A DNA stretch of 64,000 nt from Sulfopaludibacter sp035606355 (lineage in GTDB: Bacteria; Acidobacteriota; Terriglobia; Bryobacterales; Bryobacteraceae), in NCBI GenBank assembly GCA_035606355.1, contig DATNFO010000036.1:62001-126000 (forward strand), given 5' to 3'. The notes under the pieces are model-generated. The model saw only the letters and a program-made list of their open reading frames with translations, searched no databases and was not told the DNA's origin. Of this stretch, positions 41,001 to 50,900 are shown one piece after another. A program made the translations under genes and the position numbers. The stretch's first letter is position 1. The number at the start of each line of letters is the position of its first letter.

Positions 41001-42695
41001 ATGCGCAAACCAGCATTCCTCTTTGCGGCGGCCTTCACCCTCTTTGCCGCCGATACCGCCATCGACTACGCTTCCGAAGGAAAGCTCTGGTGGAGCCACG
41101 TCGAGGCGCTCGCATCGGACGAAATGCAGGGGCGCAACATCGGCACCGATGAGTATCGCAAGGCGGTCGACTACGTCACGGCGCAATTCGAAAAGGCCGG
41201 CCTCAAGCCCGCCGGCACGAACGGCTATCAGCAGCCCGTGCGCTTCGAGACGCGCACGCTCGTTCCCCAGGAATCCAGCCTGGCGCTGGTGCGCAATGGC
41301 GAGGCGCAGCCGCTCGAGTTAAGCGCCGACGCCAACATCAGCGCTCGCGCCGATCTGGCTCCCTCCATCGAAGCGCCCATGGTGTTCATCGGCTACGGAA
41401 TGTCTCTTCCGGAGTCGCACTATGACGATCTTGCGGGCATGGACCTGCGCGGCAAGGTTGCCGTGTACGTCAGCGCCGCCGGACCCGTCGAGGCTCCGCC
41501 GAACCTGAAGTCCCATGCGTCGTCCGCCGGCGGACGTTGGGCGGCGCTGCGCAAAGCGGGCGCCATCGGCATCGCGACCATCGCCAATCCGCGCACCGCC
41601 GGAACGTTGGGAACGGCTGCCGAAGATGCGGCGGCAGGACGCGGCGATATGGGCGGCCGGCGCGATACCGCGGGCGCAGGCGGGCGTGGCGCTGCCGGTG
41701 GAGGCGGCGGACGCGGCAATCGGCCCCCGCAGCCGGCTGTCGTACTGGCCGATAAATCTCTCAGCGAAGCCGCCGGCGAACAGATCGCTGTGACTTTCAC
41801 GCGACGCGGCGCAGCCAAGCTCTTCGAAGGTGCGGAACACTCTTTCGACGAAATCATCAAACTGGCGCAGGAGAATCAGCCGCTGCCGAGATTCGCGCTT
41901 CCGGTCACGCTGCGCGCCAAAACCGCCGTCAAGACCTCCGAAATGGAAGCCGCCAACGTAGCCGGCATGCTTCCGGGTAGCGACGCGAAGCTGAAAAACG
42001 AATACGTGGTCATGTCCGCGCATCTCGATCACATTGGCGTCGGACGCCCGGTGAATGGCGACAGCATCAACAACGGCGCGATGGACGATGCTTCCGGCGT
42101 CGCTTCCGTGCTGGAAATAGCGCGCTTAATGAAGGCAACCGATGCGAAGCCGAAACGCAGCATCATTTTCCTGACCGTCACTGCTGAGGAGAAGGGCGAA
42201 CTCGGCAGCCAGTATTTCGCCGCGCATCCTACTGTTCCGGCGAAGCAGATTGTGGCCGATATCAACCTGGATATGTTTCTGCCGCTCTATCCGCTGAAGG
42301 TGATCGAGGTGCAAGGCATCGCCGAATCGACTCTCGGCGAAACCGTGCGCGTCGCTGCCAGGGAATACGGCGTGGACGTGCAGACCGATCGCGAACCGGA
42401 GCAGAATCGCTTCACGCGCAGCGACCAGTACAGCTTCATCAAGTATGGCATTCCGGCATTGGCCTTCAAGTTCGGCTACGAGTTTGGGTCGCCCGATGAG
42501 AAGACCCGCAAAGATTGGGTGAAGGAACGCTATCACCGCCCGTCCGACGACCTCACCCAGCCCGTCGATAAAGCCGCGGCTGCCAAGTTCGATCGCGTCA
42601 TCCTGAGCCTGCTGGAACGGGTTGCCGACGACCCCGCGCGCCCGCATTGGAACAGCGACAGCTTTTTCAAACGCTTCGCCACGGAGAGCAAATGA
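41001..42695 (+). CDS. Secreted M28 family aminopeptidase with PA domain
   Basis: This 564-residue exported zinc peptidase starts at the ATG at 41001 after an aaggaaa site. A signal peptide (MRKPAFLFAAAFTLFAA) precedes the M28 architecture with an inserted PA domain (about 110-270, FIGYGMSLPESHYDDLAGMD, DLRGKVAVYVSAAG). A Gly/Arg-rich loop (GRGDMGGRRD to GGGGGRGN, about 213-240) interrupts the PA domain. Zinc and catalytic motifs are MSAHLDHIGVG, NNGAMDDASGVA, TAEEKGELGS, ADINLDMF and the late HRPSDDLTQPV. It should remove N-terminal residues from peptides in the periplasm. The stop overlaps the next start (ATGA). Confidence 0.92.
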   Translation: MRKPAFLFAAAFTLFAADTAIDYASEGKLWWSHVEALASDEMQGRNIGTDEYRKAVDYVTAQFEKAGLKPAGTNGYQQPVRFETRTLVPQESSLALVRNGEAQPLELSADANISARADLAPSIEAPMVFIGYGMSLPESHYDDLAGMDLRGKVAVYVSAAGPVEAPPNLKSHASSAGGRWAALRKAGAIGIATIANPRTAGTLGTAAEDAAAGRGDMGGRRDTAGAGGRGAAGGGGGRGNRPPQPAVVLADKSLSEAAGEQIAVTFTRRGAAKLFEGAEHSFDEIIKLAQENQPLPRFALPVTLRAKTAVKTSEMEAANVAGMLPGSDAKLKNEYVVMSAHLDHIGVGRPVNGDSINNGAMDDASGVASVLEIARLMKATDAKPKRSIIFLTVTAEEKGELGSQYFAAHPTVPAKQIVADINLDMFLPLYPLKVIEVQGIAESTLGETVRVAAREYGVDVQTDREPEQNRFTRSDQYSFIKYGIPALAFKFGYEFGSPDEKTRKDWVKERYHRPSDDLTQPVDKAAAAKFDRVILSLLERVADDPARPHWNSDSFFKRFATESK

Positions 42696-43330
42696 AACTC
42701 GCACTCGCGTTGCTGCTCAGCGCCGCCCCGCTGCTTGCGGGCGGGCCCGAAAAGACGGTCGATGTCACCACGCACGACACGCTCGATTTCACCGGCGGCA
42801 CCATTCACATCGACACCCTGTACGGGCAAGTAAACGTCGAAGCCTGGGACGAGCCTCGCGTTGAAGTGACCGTCAGCCGCACCAGCTTCACTCACGATAA
42901 AAAGTATCTGGAGCGCATCCAGGTGAAGACCGAAAAGACAAATGACGGCATGCGCATCGGCACCACGTTTCCGGGCCGTAACTGGTTCGCGCGTACGTTT
43001 CACGGGCTCGGCGACTTCAACCTCAATTACCGCATCAAAGCGCCCGCCGGCGCGAAACTCGATATCCGCCAGCATGTGGGCGACGTCGTGGTCGATGGCA
43101 TTGCAGGCGATATCGATGCGTCGGTGCGTAGCGGCGATATTGTCGTGGAGGTTCCGAATCCCGGGCAGTGCATCGTCGATGCCAAGGTGAAAGTGGGCGA
43201 CATCTACGCGGATGCTCCAGGCAAGCTGCGGCAATCGCGATGGATCGGCCAGAAGTTTGCGAGTGATGCCGTTACGGCAAGACAACACTTGCATCTGCGA
43301 GTCGACGTCGGCGGCATCTCCGTACAGTAA
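42692..43330 (+). CDS. DUF4097-like exported beta-helix protein
   Basis: This encodes 212 residues from the ATG at 42692, which overlaps the M28 stop by 4 nt. A signal peptide (MKLALALLLSAAPLLAGG) is followed by a DUF4097-like fold of short repeated strands: GTIHIDTLYGQVNVEAWDEP, APAGAKLDIRQHVGDVVVDG, IAGDIDASVRSGDIVVEVPN, KVKVGDIYADAPG. These proteins form left-handed beta-helix-like sheets and have unknown function. Co-translation with the M28 peptidase suggests a shared role in the periplasm. Confidence 0.78.
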   Translation: MKLALALLLSAAPLLAGGPEKTVDVTTHDTLDFTGGTIHIDTLYGQVNVEAWDEPRVEVTVSRTSFTHDKKYLERIQVKTEKTNDGMRIGTTFPGRNWFARTFHGLGDFNLNYRIKAPAGAKLDIRQHVGDVVVDGIAGDIDASVRSGDIVVEVPNPGQCIVDAKVKVGDIYADAPGKLRQSRWIGQKFASDAVTARQHLHLRVDVGGISVQ

Positions 43331-43365
43331 ACGCGGTGCACGCCATGCGCCGATGCGGATTTCCC

Positions 43366-43520
43366 CATTCAAATGCACTCGCATTCCCGGCACCTTTTAC
43401 CGCTCCCTTACGGTCACGGCTCCGCATGTACATGATTCAGATACGGAGCCGCGACCGTGAGGAAGCGGTAAAAAGTGTATCGAAAGACGAATGGAGTGCG
43501 ACGAGAACAGCAGCCGGATT
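43366..43520. repeat. Head-to-head pair of ACCTTTTACCGCTCCCT-type repeats
   Basis: A left unit (43366-43424) contains CACCTTTTACCGCTCCCTTA and ends in cggctccg. A right unit (43444-43520) carries the reverse complement of a near-copy, starting cggagccgcgaccgtgagg. Together they can form a long hairpin. Two more units lie at 62369-62526 in direct orientation. The 244-bp gap holds no supportable gene. Confidence 0.8.
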
Positions 43521-43574
43521 CCTTCACTAACGGTAATAGGTGTTTCGAATCGCGATGCGTGCCAAGGCGGCAGC

Positions 43575-45074
43575 TCAGTACCGTGCTACCTGTGAGGGGA
43601 ACGTCAAGTTGACGATCGAATCCTGCTTCGCCTCCACGTGCACGCGGACCATCAGACCACGCTGCCGGGCGTCGTAATACCACGTCTTGTCCTCGAGTGC
43701 GTTCGACGCTCGTGCTTCGCGATACGCCACGCCGCCGAACCCCACGCTCGATGGACGATCCACATGATGCACGACCCACTGGTAATCGCGCGCCACCTTG
43801 GATTCGATCTCCAGCCGCATCTCATCGCCGGCAGGCGCGGCATGCACCTGCGAGTAATCGTTCACTGCCGGTTCTTCGATAAAGAACTCGGCCCCGAGTT
43901 CCGGAAAATAATGCAGCGCGATTCCCGCGGGCGAATCCAGAGGCACAATCGTGCCGTTGCGCGCGAATACCGGAAGCGCCGGAGTCTCCACTGTAATGGT
44001 CTGCCGTCCGTTGACGACGGCGTCGGTCTCCAGATTCGTCCAAATCCCTTGCGGCAAATAGACGCTCCGCGAGTTTCCTTCCAGAATGGGCGCGATCAGC
44101 ATCTCGTCGCCGAGCATGAACTCGTCGGCATGGTGCGCGCATTCGGCGTCGGCGGGAAATTCGAACGGCAGAGCATGCCAGACAGGGAAACCTTTGTAAT
44201 CCACTTCCGGATCGTAGGCGCCGTAAAAGGTGTTGAGCTGCTGGCGGAAGCCGCTCAGACCCTCCGCGCCCGGCTTGACGTGATGAGCCAGGGAAAACAC
44301 CTGCCTGGCCCGTTGCCGTATGGCCGGTGGCGCGGAATCGAATGCCGAAAGGTCCACCCACGGATTCAGAATTCCGCTCATCGCGGATTGCACCAGGTTC
44401 AGAAGAGTATCGCGCGCCGAACCCGCGGGCGCTCGCCACAGCGCCGTAAACCCGCCCGCCGGTTTGTGCGCCTCAAAGATGTCCTTGGGGCGCGCACCGT
44501 AATAGAAGTAGTAATCGACGCGCGGCGCTTGCACACGATAGGAATCCGGCGAGCTGAAATCGAAACGAAACGGACCCGTACCCGGCAGATACTCGCCGTA
44601 CCCGGCGCTGGTCACCAGAAACGGATACTCGGTCGCGACGATCTGTCCCCGCAGATCGAAGTCCACTGCGGCGCGCGGACCCAGACCGTAATATCGGACT
44701 CCAGCCGGCATACGGCGCTTCCACGAAACGGCGCCGCCGTCGGCCGACGGCTCGGATGCATCCTCCATCAGCACGGAGCCATCGCGCTTGTGCACCGAAA
44801 TGAGCAGCCCGTGCTTGTTGATCGTGACGGAAATCAGGTTCGAGCGAACGTGCACCGCGCCGCCCGCGTCTTCCACGTCAATCGTCAGCGGCTCCTTCGG
44901 ATCGGGCGTGGCCGCTGGAGGCAAAGTGCCATCCAGCGACCTTCGGAACCGAAAGCTCGATGGGCTCACCCACACCATCTCCGCCGCGCCGCGGTCCACG
45001 CGCATCTCCGTCCGGTTCCCGTGCTGCGATACCGAAAGTAGCGTGGCCAGTGCGGCAAGAGCCTGGGCGGGCAT
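43575..45074 (-). CDS. GH31-like protein lacking most of the catalytic barrel
   Basis: The 499-residue protein has a GH31-type N-terminal mutarotase-like domain (VRYYGLGPRAAVDFDLRG; PRVDYYFYYGARPKDIFEAH). It then passes almost at once to the late barrel region (QSAMSGILNPWVDLSAFDSA) and the usual end of GH31 (FPVWHALPFEFPADAE, DEFMLGDEMLIAPILEGNSR, VYLPQGIWTNLETD) with its beta-sandwich domain. About 200-250 residues that normally carry the nucleophile (D-x-N-E) and acid/base aspartates are missing. The reading frame is intact, so this is a coherent shortened protein rather than a frameshifted gene. A weak signal sequence begins at MPAQALAALATLLSVSQ. It starts 1 nt into the M24 stop (TAATG). 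Glycosidase activity is unlikely; carbohydrate binding is possible. Confidence 0.8.
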   Translation of the reverse strand: MPAQALAALATLLSVSQHGNRTEMRVDRGAAEMVWVSPSSFRFRRSLDGTLPPAATPDPKEPLTIDVEDAGGAVHVRSNLISVTINKHGLLISVHKRDGSVLMEDASEPSADGGAVSWKRRMPAGVRYYGLGPRAAVDFDLRGQIVATEYPFLVTSAGYGEYLPGTGPFRFDFSSPDSYRVQAPRVDYYFYYGARPKDIFEAHKPAGGFTALWRAPAGSARDTLLNLVQSAMSGILNPWVDLSAFDSAPPAIRQRARQVFSLAHHVKPGAEGLSGFRQQLNTFYGAYDPEVDYKGFPVWHALPFEFPADAECAHHADEFMLGDEMLIAPILEGNSRSVYLPQGIWTNLETDAVVNGRQTITVETPALPVFARNGTIVPLDSPAGIALHYFPELGAEFFIEEPAVNDYSQVHAAPAGDEMRLEIESKVARDYQWVVHHVDRPSSVGFGGVAYREARASNALEDKTWYYDARQRGLMVRVHVEAKQDSIVNLTFPSQVARY

Positions 45075-46240
45075 TAGAGCAGCGCCATCTCCCGCTGAAT
45101 GTCCCCGGTGACGCGCGCTTCGCCTTCACCGACAAACATGTTGATTTCGCTGCGCACTCCGAATTTCGGCAGATATACGCCGGGCTCCACGGAGAAACAC
45201 GTCCATGGCGATACCAGGCGGACGTCGTGCGTTTCCAGGTTGTCCATGTTCGCGCCGTTCCCGTGCACTTCCTGACCGATGGAGTGTCCGGTGCGATGGG
45301 TAAAGTACTGCGCATAACCTGCCGCTTTGATGACTCCACGGCACGCATCGTCCACTTCGAAACCGTGTAGGGCCTGGCCGCTTGACGAAGCCTGCTTCAC
45401 CTTCGCAATGGCGGCGTCGCGAGCGCCTGTCACCACTCCAAACACTTTGCGCATTTCGTCGGTCGGGTTGTCGCCGCAAAACGCGGTCCAGGTGATGTCG
45501 TAGTACACGCTGCCGGGCTGATCCAGCTTGGCCCACATATCGAGCAGCACCCAGTCGCCCGGCTTGATCGGCGCGTGATTCTCCTCCATCGGCTCATAGT
45601 GCGGATCGGAGGCGTTGGCGTTGCAGCCGACAATCGGGCCATGGTCGGTGAACAACCCGGCCTTGGTGAATTCGCTGCGGACGAACTGCTTCACATCGAA
45701 TTCGGTTACCGGCACGTTGTTGCGCGTGCGCTCCTTAATAAGCGCGAACGCCCCTGCGCGCACGCGATCCACGCGGCGCCCCGCTTCCAGGTGCATCTCG
45801 AGAGCTTCCGGAGTCCAGCGAGCCTCAAAGAACTGCACCAGTTCCGCGCTGCTCACGATTTCGACCCCGACGCTGCGCACCAGCTCGATGGTTCCCCCAT
45901 CCACCATAGAGACATACGGAATCGCGCACATCGGCGAGTACTGCATCGCCACCCGTTTCAGCCCGGCGGTGAGTTGGCGGATGCCGTCGAGTTGTTCGGG
46001 CCAACTGGAATACTGCGTCATCGAGCCTGGCAGCCCGCTCAATGCCCCCGTCTCGATGCGATGCACCAGGCCGCGAGGCTCGCCGTTCGCCGGGATCATG
46101 TAATACCACCGGCGCGTGGGCGACTTCGGCGGCAGCCCCAGGATGCGATATCCGAGCGGATCGCGATGGTGATGATCGAAGAAAAGCCAGCCGTCGAGCT
46201 GCTGGTCGCGCAATTGTTGCTGGATGAGGTCTAGGTTCAT
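45074..46240 (-). CDS. M24 family Xaa-Pro aminopeptidase-like metallopeptidase
   Basis: This 388-residue cytoplasmic protein has the creatinase-type N domain (about 1-135) and the pita-bread M24 catalytic domain. The five metal ligands are visible in order: Asp in WVLLDMWAKL, Asp in VYYDITWTAF, His in HRTGHSIGQEVHG, Glu in CFSVEPGVYLP and Glu in GVRSEINMFV. The family cleaves the bond before proline, or acts as a prolidase on dipeptides. With GGT, M28 and S41 enzymes nearby it could finish peptide breakdown inside the cell. The stop overlaps the start of the GH31-like gene by 1 nt. Confidence 0.9.
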   Translation of the reverse strand: MNLDLIQQQLRDQQLDGWLFFDHHHRDPLGYRILGLPPKSPTRRWYYMIPANGEPRGLVHRIETGALSGLPGSMTQYSSWPEQLDGIRQLTAGLKRVAMQYSPMCAIPYVSMVDGGTIELVRSVGVEIVSSAELVQFFEARWTPEALEMHLEAGRRVDRVRAGAFALIKERTRNNVPVTEFDVKQFVRSEFTKAGLFTDHGPIVGCNANASDPHYEPMEENHAPIKPGDWVLLDMWAKLDQPGSVYYDITWTAFCGDNPTDEMRKVFGVVTGARDAAIAKVKQASSSGQALHGFEVDDACRGVIKAAGYAQYFTHRTGHSIGQEVHGNGANMDNLETHDVRLVSPWTCFSVEPGVYLPKFGVRSEINMFVGEGEARVTGDIQREMALL

Positions 46241-46281
46241 GGCGAATTTCCAGCATAGCGCTTCGCCGCCCGCTTGGACTG

Positions 46282-47742
46282 TTAGCTGCCCACCACCTCG
46301 ACAGCCTTCTGAATCACAGGGTCGCGCTGCGCTTCAATCTCGTCGCCCTTCTCCACACCGAACGCCTGGTTGAATAACTCGGTCTTCAGACGATTCTTGA
46401 CGAACTCGCTCTCTCGCAGCCATTCCTGCAGGCTCGGCGAAATGTTGCGCTGTGCCAGGTACAAGTGGAATTCGTCGACAAGCTGCGGCGTCACTTCGAA
46501 GTCCGCGTCAATCTTGTGGCTGCGGAGGTACTCGGTCGCGAAGTTCGTGAAGGACGCGCTCACATCCAGCACGGCGCGAAATCGCGTCATGGCCGGCGGG
46601 TACACCACGAAGTCCGGTTGAATGCCGCCGCCTCCGGTGACCTTGCGGCCGCTGTCGGTGTGGAATTCGGCTGTTCCATTGGTGGACGCGGTGGCCGCCC
46701 CCAATTCGAACTGCTGCGTATCCAGCGGCTTTTGAATGCATCTGCCGCTCGGAGTGTAATAGAGCGCCACTGTCAGCGCGAGGCCGGTGCCTTCGCTCAT
46801 GGGGAACACATTCTGCACAAGACCCTTGCCGAAACTGGGTTCGCCGATCACCGTGGCGCGGTCGTGATCCTGCATCGCGCCGGTAACGATCTCCGCCGCG
46901 CTGGCGGTCTTCGCATTCACCAGAATGGCGAGTTTAAAGCCGTACGGCTGCGCCGCGGGCGGCACAGTCTCCGTCTTCTCCGCGCTGGCCCGTCCGCGCA
47001 CCGTCACAATCTTCTGGCCCGGCTTCAAAAACAGAGATGCCGTTTGCAGCGCCGCTGTGACGAGACCTCCGGGATTGTTGCGCAAGTCCAGCACCAGCCC
47101 GACCAGCCGGTCGCCGCCGAGTTTCTCGATGGCTTCTTTCACTTCGTCGCCGGTCTTCGCGTCGAAGCTGGAAACGCGAATGTATCCGATGCCCGCCGCC
47201 AGATAATACGTGCGATCCACGCTCGGAGCCTGCATCTCCTCCGGCACCAAAGTGAAGTGCAGGAGCCTGACGGATCCGCCGCGCCGCACTTCGAGCTGTG
47301 CGGGTCGTTGCCGCGACGCCGAAAGCAGTTCTGTGAGCTGTTCCGTGTCGAGGCGGCCGATAATGTAACCGTTGATGCTGACGATGTCATCGCCCGGCGA
47401 GAGTCCGGCTTTCGCCGAGGGCGTCCCGGGCAGCGTTTGCAGCACGATCACGCGGCCCGGGAGCAGCGAAACCACACTGCCGAACCCCTTCTGCGTGCTC
47501 TCTTCCATCTTCTTGAGCTGTTCGAATTGTCCGGGATCGAAGAAAACGGAATGGGGGTCCAGCCGCCGCAGCATGGCGGGAATCGCGCCCGCATAAAAAA
47601 CCTGCTGCGAATCGAAGGGCTCTGCGGAGTTTTGCTCCACAGCGGAGTAGGCGTCGATGAATCGTTTCATGACGCTGTCGAGATCCTCGGATGCGGAAAG
47701 AGTAACTGCGGCGCAAATCGCTGCCGCTATGAGACGCAACAT
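46282..47742 (-). CDS. S41 family C-terminal processing peptidase
   Basis: This 486-residue exported serine peptidase resembles CtpA/Prc. A signal peptide (MLRLIAAAICAAVTLSASE) is followed by a helical region, a PDZ domain (about 85-165, with GLSPGDDIVSINGYIIGRL) and the catalytic domain. The catalytic Ser281 lies in AKTASAAEIVTGA and Lys306 in SFGKGLVQ, a spacing of 25 that is normal for the family. LDLRNNPGGL is also diagnostic. The C-terminal 130 residues form an extra helical domain. It should process C-termini of envelope proteins. TAGAAT and aaggaa lie upstream of the ATG. Confidence 0.93.
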   Translation of the reverse strand: MLRLIAAAICAAVTLSASEDLDSVMKRFIDAYSAVEQNSAEPFDSQQVFYAGAIPAMLRRLDPHSVFFDPGQFEQLKKMEESTQKGFGSVVSLLPGRVIVLQTLPGTPSAKAGLSPGDDIVSINGYIIGRLDTEQLTELLSASRQRPAQLEVRRGGSVRLLHFTLVPEEMQAPSVDRTYYLAAGIGYIRVSSFDAKTGDEVKEAIEKLGGDRLVGLVLDLRNNPGGLVTAALQTASLFLKPGQKIVTVRGRASAEKTETVPPAAQPYGFKLAILVNAKTASAAEIVTGAMQDHDRATVIGEPSFGKGLVQNVFPMSEGTGLALTVALYYTPSGRCIQKPLDTQQFELGAATASTNGTAEFHTDSGRKVTGGGGIQPDFVVYPPAMTRFRAVLDVSASFTNFATEYLRSHKIDADFEVTPQLVDEFHLYLAQRNISPSLQEWLRESEFVKNRLKTELFNQAFGVEKGDEIEAQRDPVIQKAVEVVGS

Positions 47743-47990
47743 CGTAATATTCCTTATTCTAGCGTGGTGGCCGGACTGCTCCTGCGGATCTCTACAAAGC
47801 GGCGCGGCAGTTCAGCGCGACTCCCCGATGCACCCGGCAGCGATGGACGTGTGGACAGGCGCGATTCGATACTGAACTCTGCGGCCTGCGGCACGCAGCC
47901 TCTGGCCGGATGAGTTAACGTGTGTAACCACACTGACAGGCTCCTGGTAGCGGTGATAAAAATGGAACCCAGCATTGGCTCGGAGGGTTC
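47743..47990. other. Gap upstream of the TonB-dependent receptor gene
   Basis: The 248 bp separate the divergent S41 peptidase and TonB receptor genes. A GGAGGG ribosome site lies at 47982-47987, 3 nt before the ATG at 47991. A small hairpin (gtgtgtaaccacac, about 47930) and an A-rich stretch (gataaaaat) lie upstream. I see no gene and no clear promoter hexamers for the receptor. Confidence 0.5.
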
Positions 47991-50900
47991 ATGAAGAACG
48001 TCGTTCCGTTATTAGCCGCCGTACTCTCGGTCGCCGTCCTGCTTCCTGCCCAGGAATTTCGCGCGAGTATCTCCGGACATGTACTCGATTCGTCCGGCGC
48101 GCGCATTCCACAGGCGAAAGTCGAGATGCAGAACATGGCAACGCAGGAGCACTTCAGCGCTCTGAGCGATGCCTCGGGGAGTTACAGCATCCCCCTGCTG
48201 CCTCCCGGCCAATATAAGTTGACAGTTACGGCCTCGGGCTTCAAAGTATTTCTGCGTACTAACATCACCCTGCAGATAGGCCAGGCGGCGGGAATAGACC
48301 CGACGTTGGAACTTGGCGATGTAACCCAGACTGTTGAAGTGAACGGCCAGGCAGCACTGCTGGAAACGCAAACGGCCAATCGCGCTGGATTGGTGGATTC
48401 TCAGCAGGTAGCCGAGTTGCCGCTCAACGCGCGAAATCCGTTCATGCTCGGGCTGACCGCGTCCGGCGTCACCTTCCGCGGCGCGCCCATCTGGCAGCGG
48501 CCGTTCGATAACGGAGCCATCGCCGATTGGGTGGTCAACGGAAGCTTGCAGTCGAATAATGAGTTTTTGATGGACGGCGCGCCCAACAACGCGCAGATGG
48601 GCACAAATAACATCGCCTATGTTCCCGTGGTGGATGCCGTACAGGAGTTCACCATGATGCAGAACACGTATGACGCACAGTACGGGCATACCATGGGCGG
48701 TATTCTAAATACCGTCACGAAGAGCGGCGGGAGTAAGTTCCACGGGAGCGCCTGGGAGTTCCTGCGGCGTACCTGGCTGGATGATACGAACTTCCTCAAT
48801 AACGCGATCCCTTCCTATCAGCCGAACTCCGGCGTCAAGACCCAACACTATCTGGACCAATATGGCGGCCTCGTTTCCGGCCAGGTGATCGTGCCGAAAC
48901 TCCTGCGGCGCGACGGCTGGGTAAAGTTATTCTACATGGGCACGTTCGAGAACTACCGCGAAGGTACGCCGGACCCGCTGTTCGACAGTTATCCGACTCC
49001 TGAAATGCGCACCGGCGATTTCAGCAAACTGGTAGACGCTAAAGGTAACCCCATCACGATTTACGATCCCCTGACTGCCAAGTACGACGCCAGCGGCAAC
49101 ATCCTGGTCAACCGGCAACCCTTCGCGGGAAACATAATTCCTTCGAACAGGATCAACCCCATCTCCGCCGCGATTACCAAGTATATGCCGCTGCCGAATG
49201 GAAGCACTGCCGGTCAGCGCTACGGAATCCAGGATTATATCCTTGCCAACGTGGAGGACAAAGATCGTTTCTATAACATGCAGATGAAGTTCGATTGGAA
49301 TTTCGGCGATAAGCATCGCGTGTTTGTCGAAGAAGCATCGAACGACCGGACGGAGAACCGGCCCGTCAATGGCATCGTCGGCGTCGCCGAGGATGGGCAG
49401 TTGCCCTTCCAGCGCATCAATGACCGCTACGTGCTCGATTGGACCGCAACTCTCACGCCGACCGTCGTCACGGATCTGCGTGCGTCCAACACCCGGTTCA
49501 TCGAGAAAGGGCTGGGCGCCGCCAATACCGGCTTTGACCTCACCAGCCTCGGACTTCCGGCGTCGCTGGTAAACCAGTTGCCGCAGCCGCGCTTCTTCGG
49601 TGTATGGACGTTTTCCAATCCCACCGGCGGCAATTACCAGACCCTGGGCCGGTATCAGAGCGTCAACATTACCAACAGCTACGGTCTGACGGGAACGATT
49701 ACCAAGGTTTGGGGCTCCCACACGTTGAAGGCCGGTTTTGATTTGCGGAATATCCAGTACCTGATCGACGATACCGGCAGCATCCTGCAGGAGGACTTCA
49801 ACGGCGGGTGGACACAAGCCATCTATAACCAGAACACCAGCGGGTTAACCGGAGACGGTTTTGCCAGCTTCCTGTTGGGTTACCCTTCGGGCGGGCAATC
49901 CAACTACCCCGCCTACCCGTTCTATAAGCAGTGGTATGCCGCGTTGTTTGCGCAGGATAACTGGCAGGTAAGCAGCCGTCTTACGCTGAATCTCGGGCTG
50001 CGCTATGACGTGAATATGCCGGTCACCGAAAAATACAATCGTCTGGATGAGGCCTTTAATCCCGATGCGCCCAGCCCGCTGGGTCCGCTGGTTACCGCGA
50101 ATATTCAGTCGCTGAACCTGAATGTTCCGGCACAGTATGCATCGCTATATGCGAATTTGGCGAACCTGAAGGGCAGTATGGAGTTCGCCGGAAAGAACGG
50201 CTATCCCGAACATGCGGCCAGGACGGATTGGCTCGGCATTCAGCCTCGCATCGGGTTCGCGTATAAACTCAATAACCGGTTGGTAGTCCGCGGCGGTTAC
50301 GGTATGTACATTGTCAATCCAAGCAATGACTGGCTTATCGGCACGGGTTTCAGTAACAACACTCCCCTGGTGAACAGCAACGATGGCGGCCGCACCCCCA
50401 TCGACAACGCCATTGGGACCCCGTTCCCCAACGGAATCGCAACGCCTCCGGGTTCGTCCCTCGGGGCGCTGACGCAGGTGGGCCGCGGGTTCAACTGGTT
50501 TAATCCCAACTTCAAGTACCCTGTGGCGAATCAGTTCTCCGTCGGCTTCGAAGGGCAAGTAACCAAACAGAGTACGCTTGAAGTTTCCTACGTCGGCAAC
50601 CGCGTGGCGCATGAGCAGTCTAACATAGGATGGGACCTGAATCCGAATTACCACCAGTGCAGCGTCATGTACGGCGCTCCTACGCCGGCCGGATTCGCGA
50701 ACCCCGCGGCGTATTGTAACCAGAGCCTGCCGAACCCCTTCCAGGGCCTGGCCGCCTTCGCCGGCACCAGTTATTACACAGCTTCTACGATTTCGCTGAA
50801 CCAGTTAGAGCGTCCGTACCCGCAGTTTACCGGCGGGACGGAATACGGTCTGAATGACGGCCATGTCTGGTATAACTCCATGCAGGTGAATTACAATCAC

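Noticed and set aside
43638..45041. 467-codon plus-strand frame opposite the GH31-like gene
   Set aside because: Its Arg/His-rich composition is that of a shadow frame; the minus strand has the GH31-type motifs.
46465..47913. 482-codon plus-strand frame opposite the S41 peptidase
   Set aside because: The minus strand has the Ser281/Lys306 dyad and PDZ domain; this frame is its complement.
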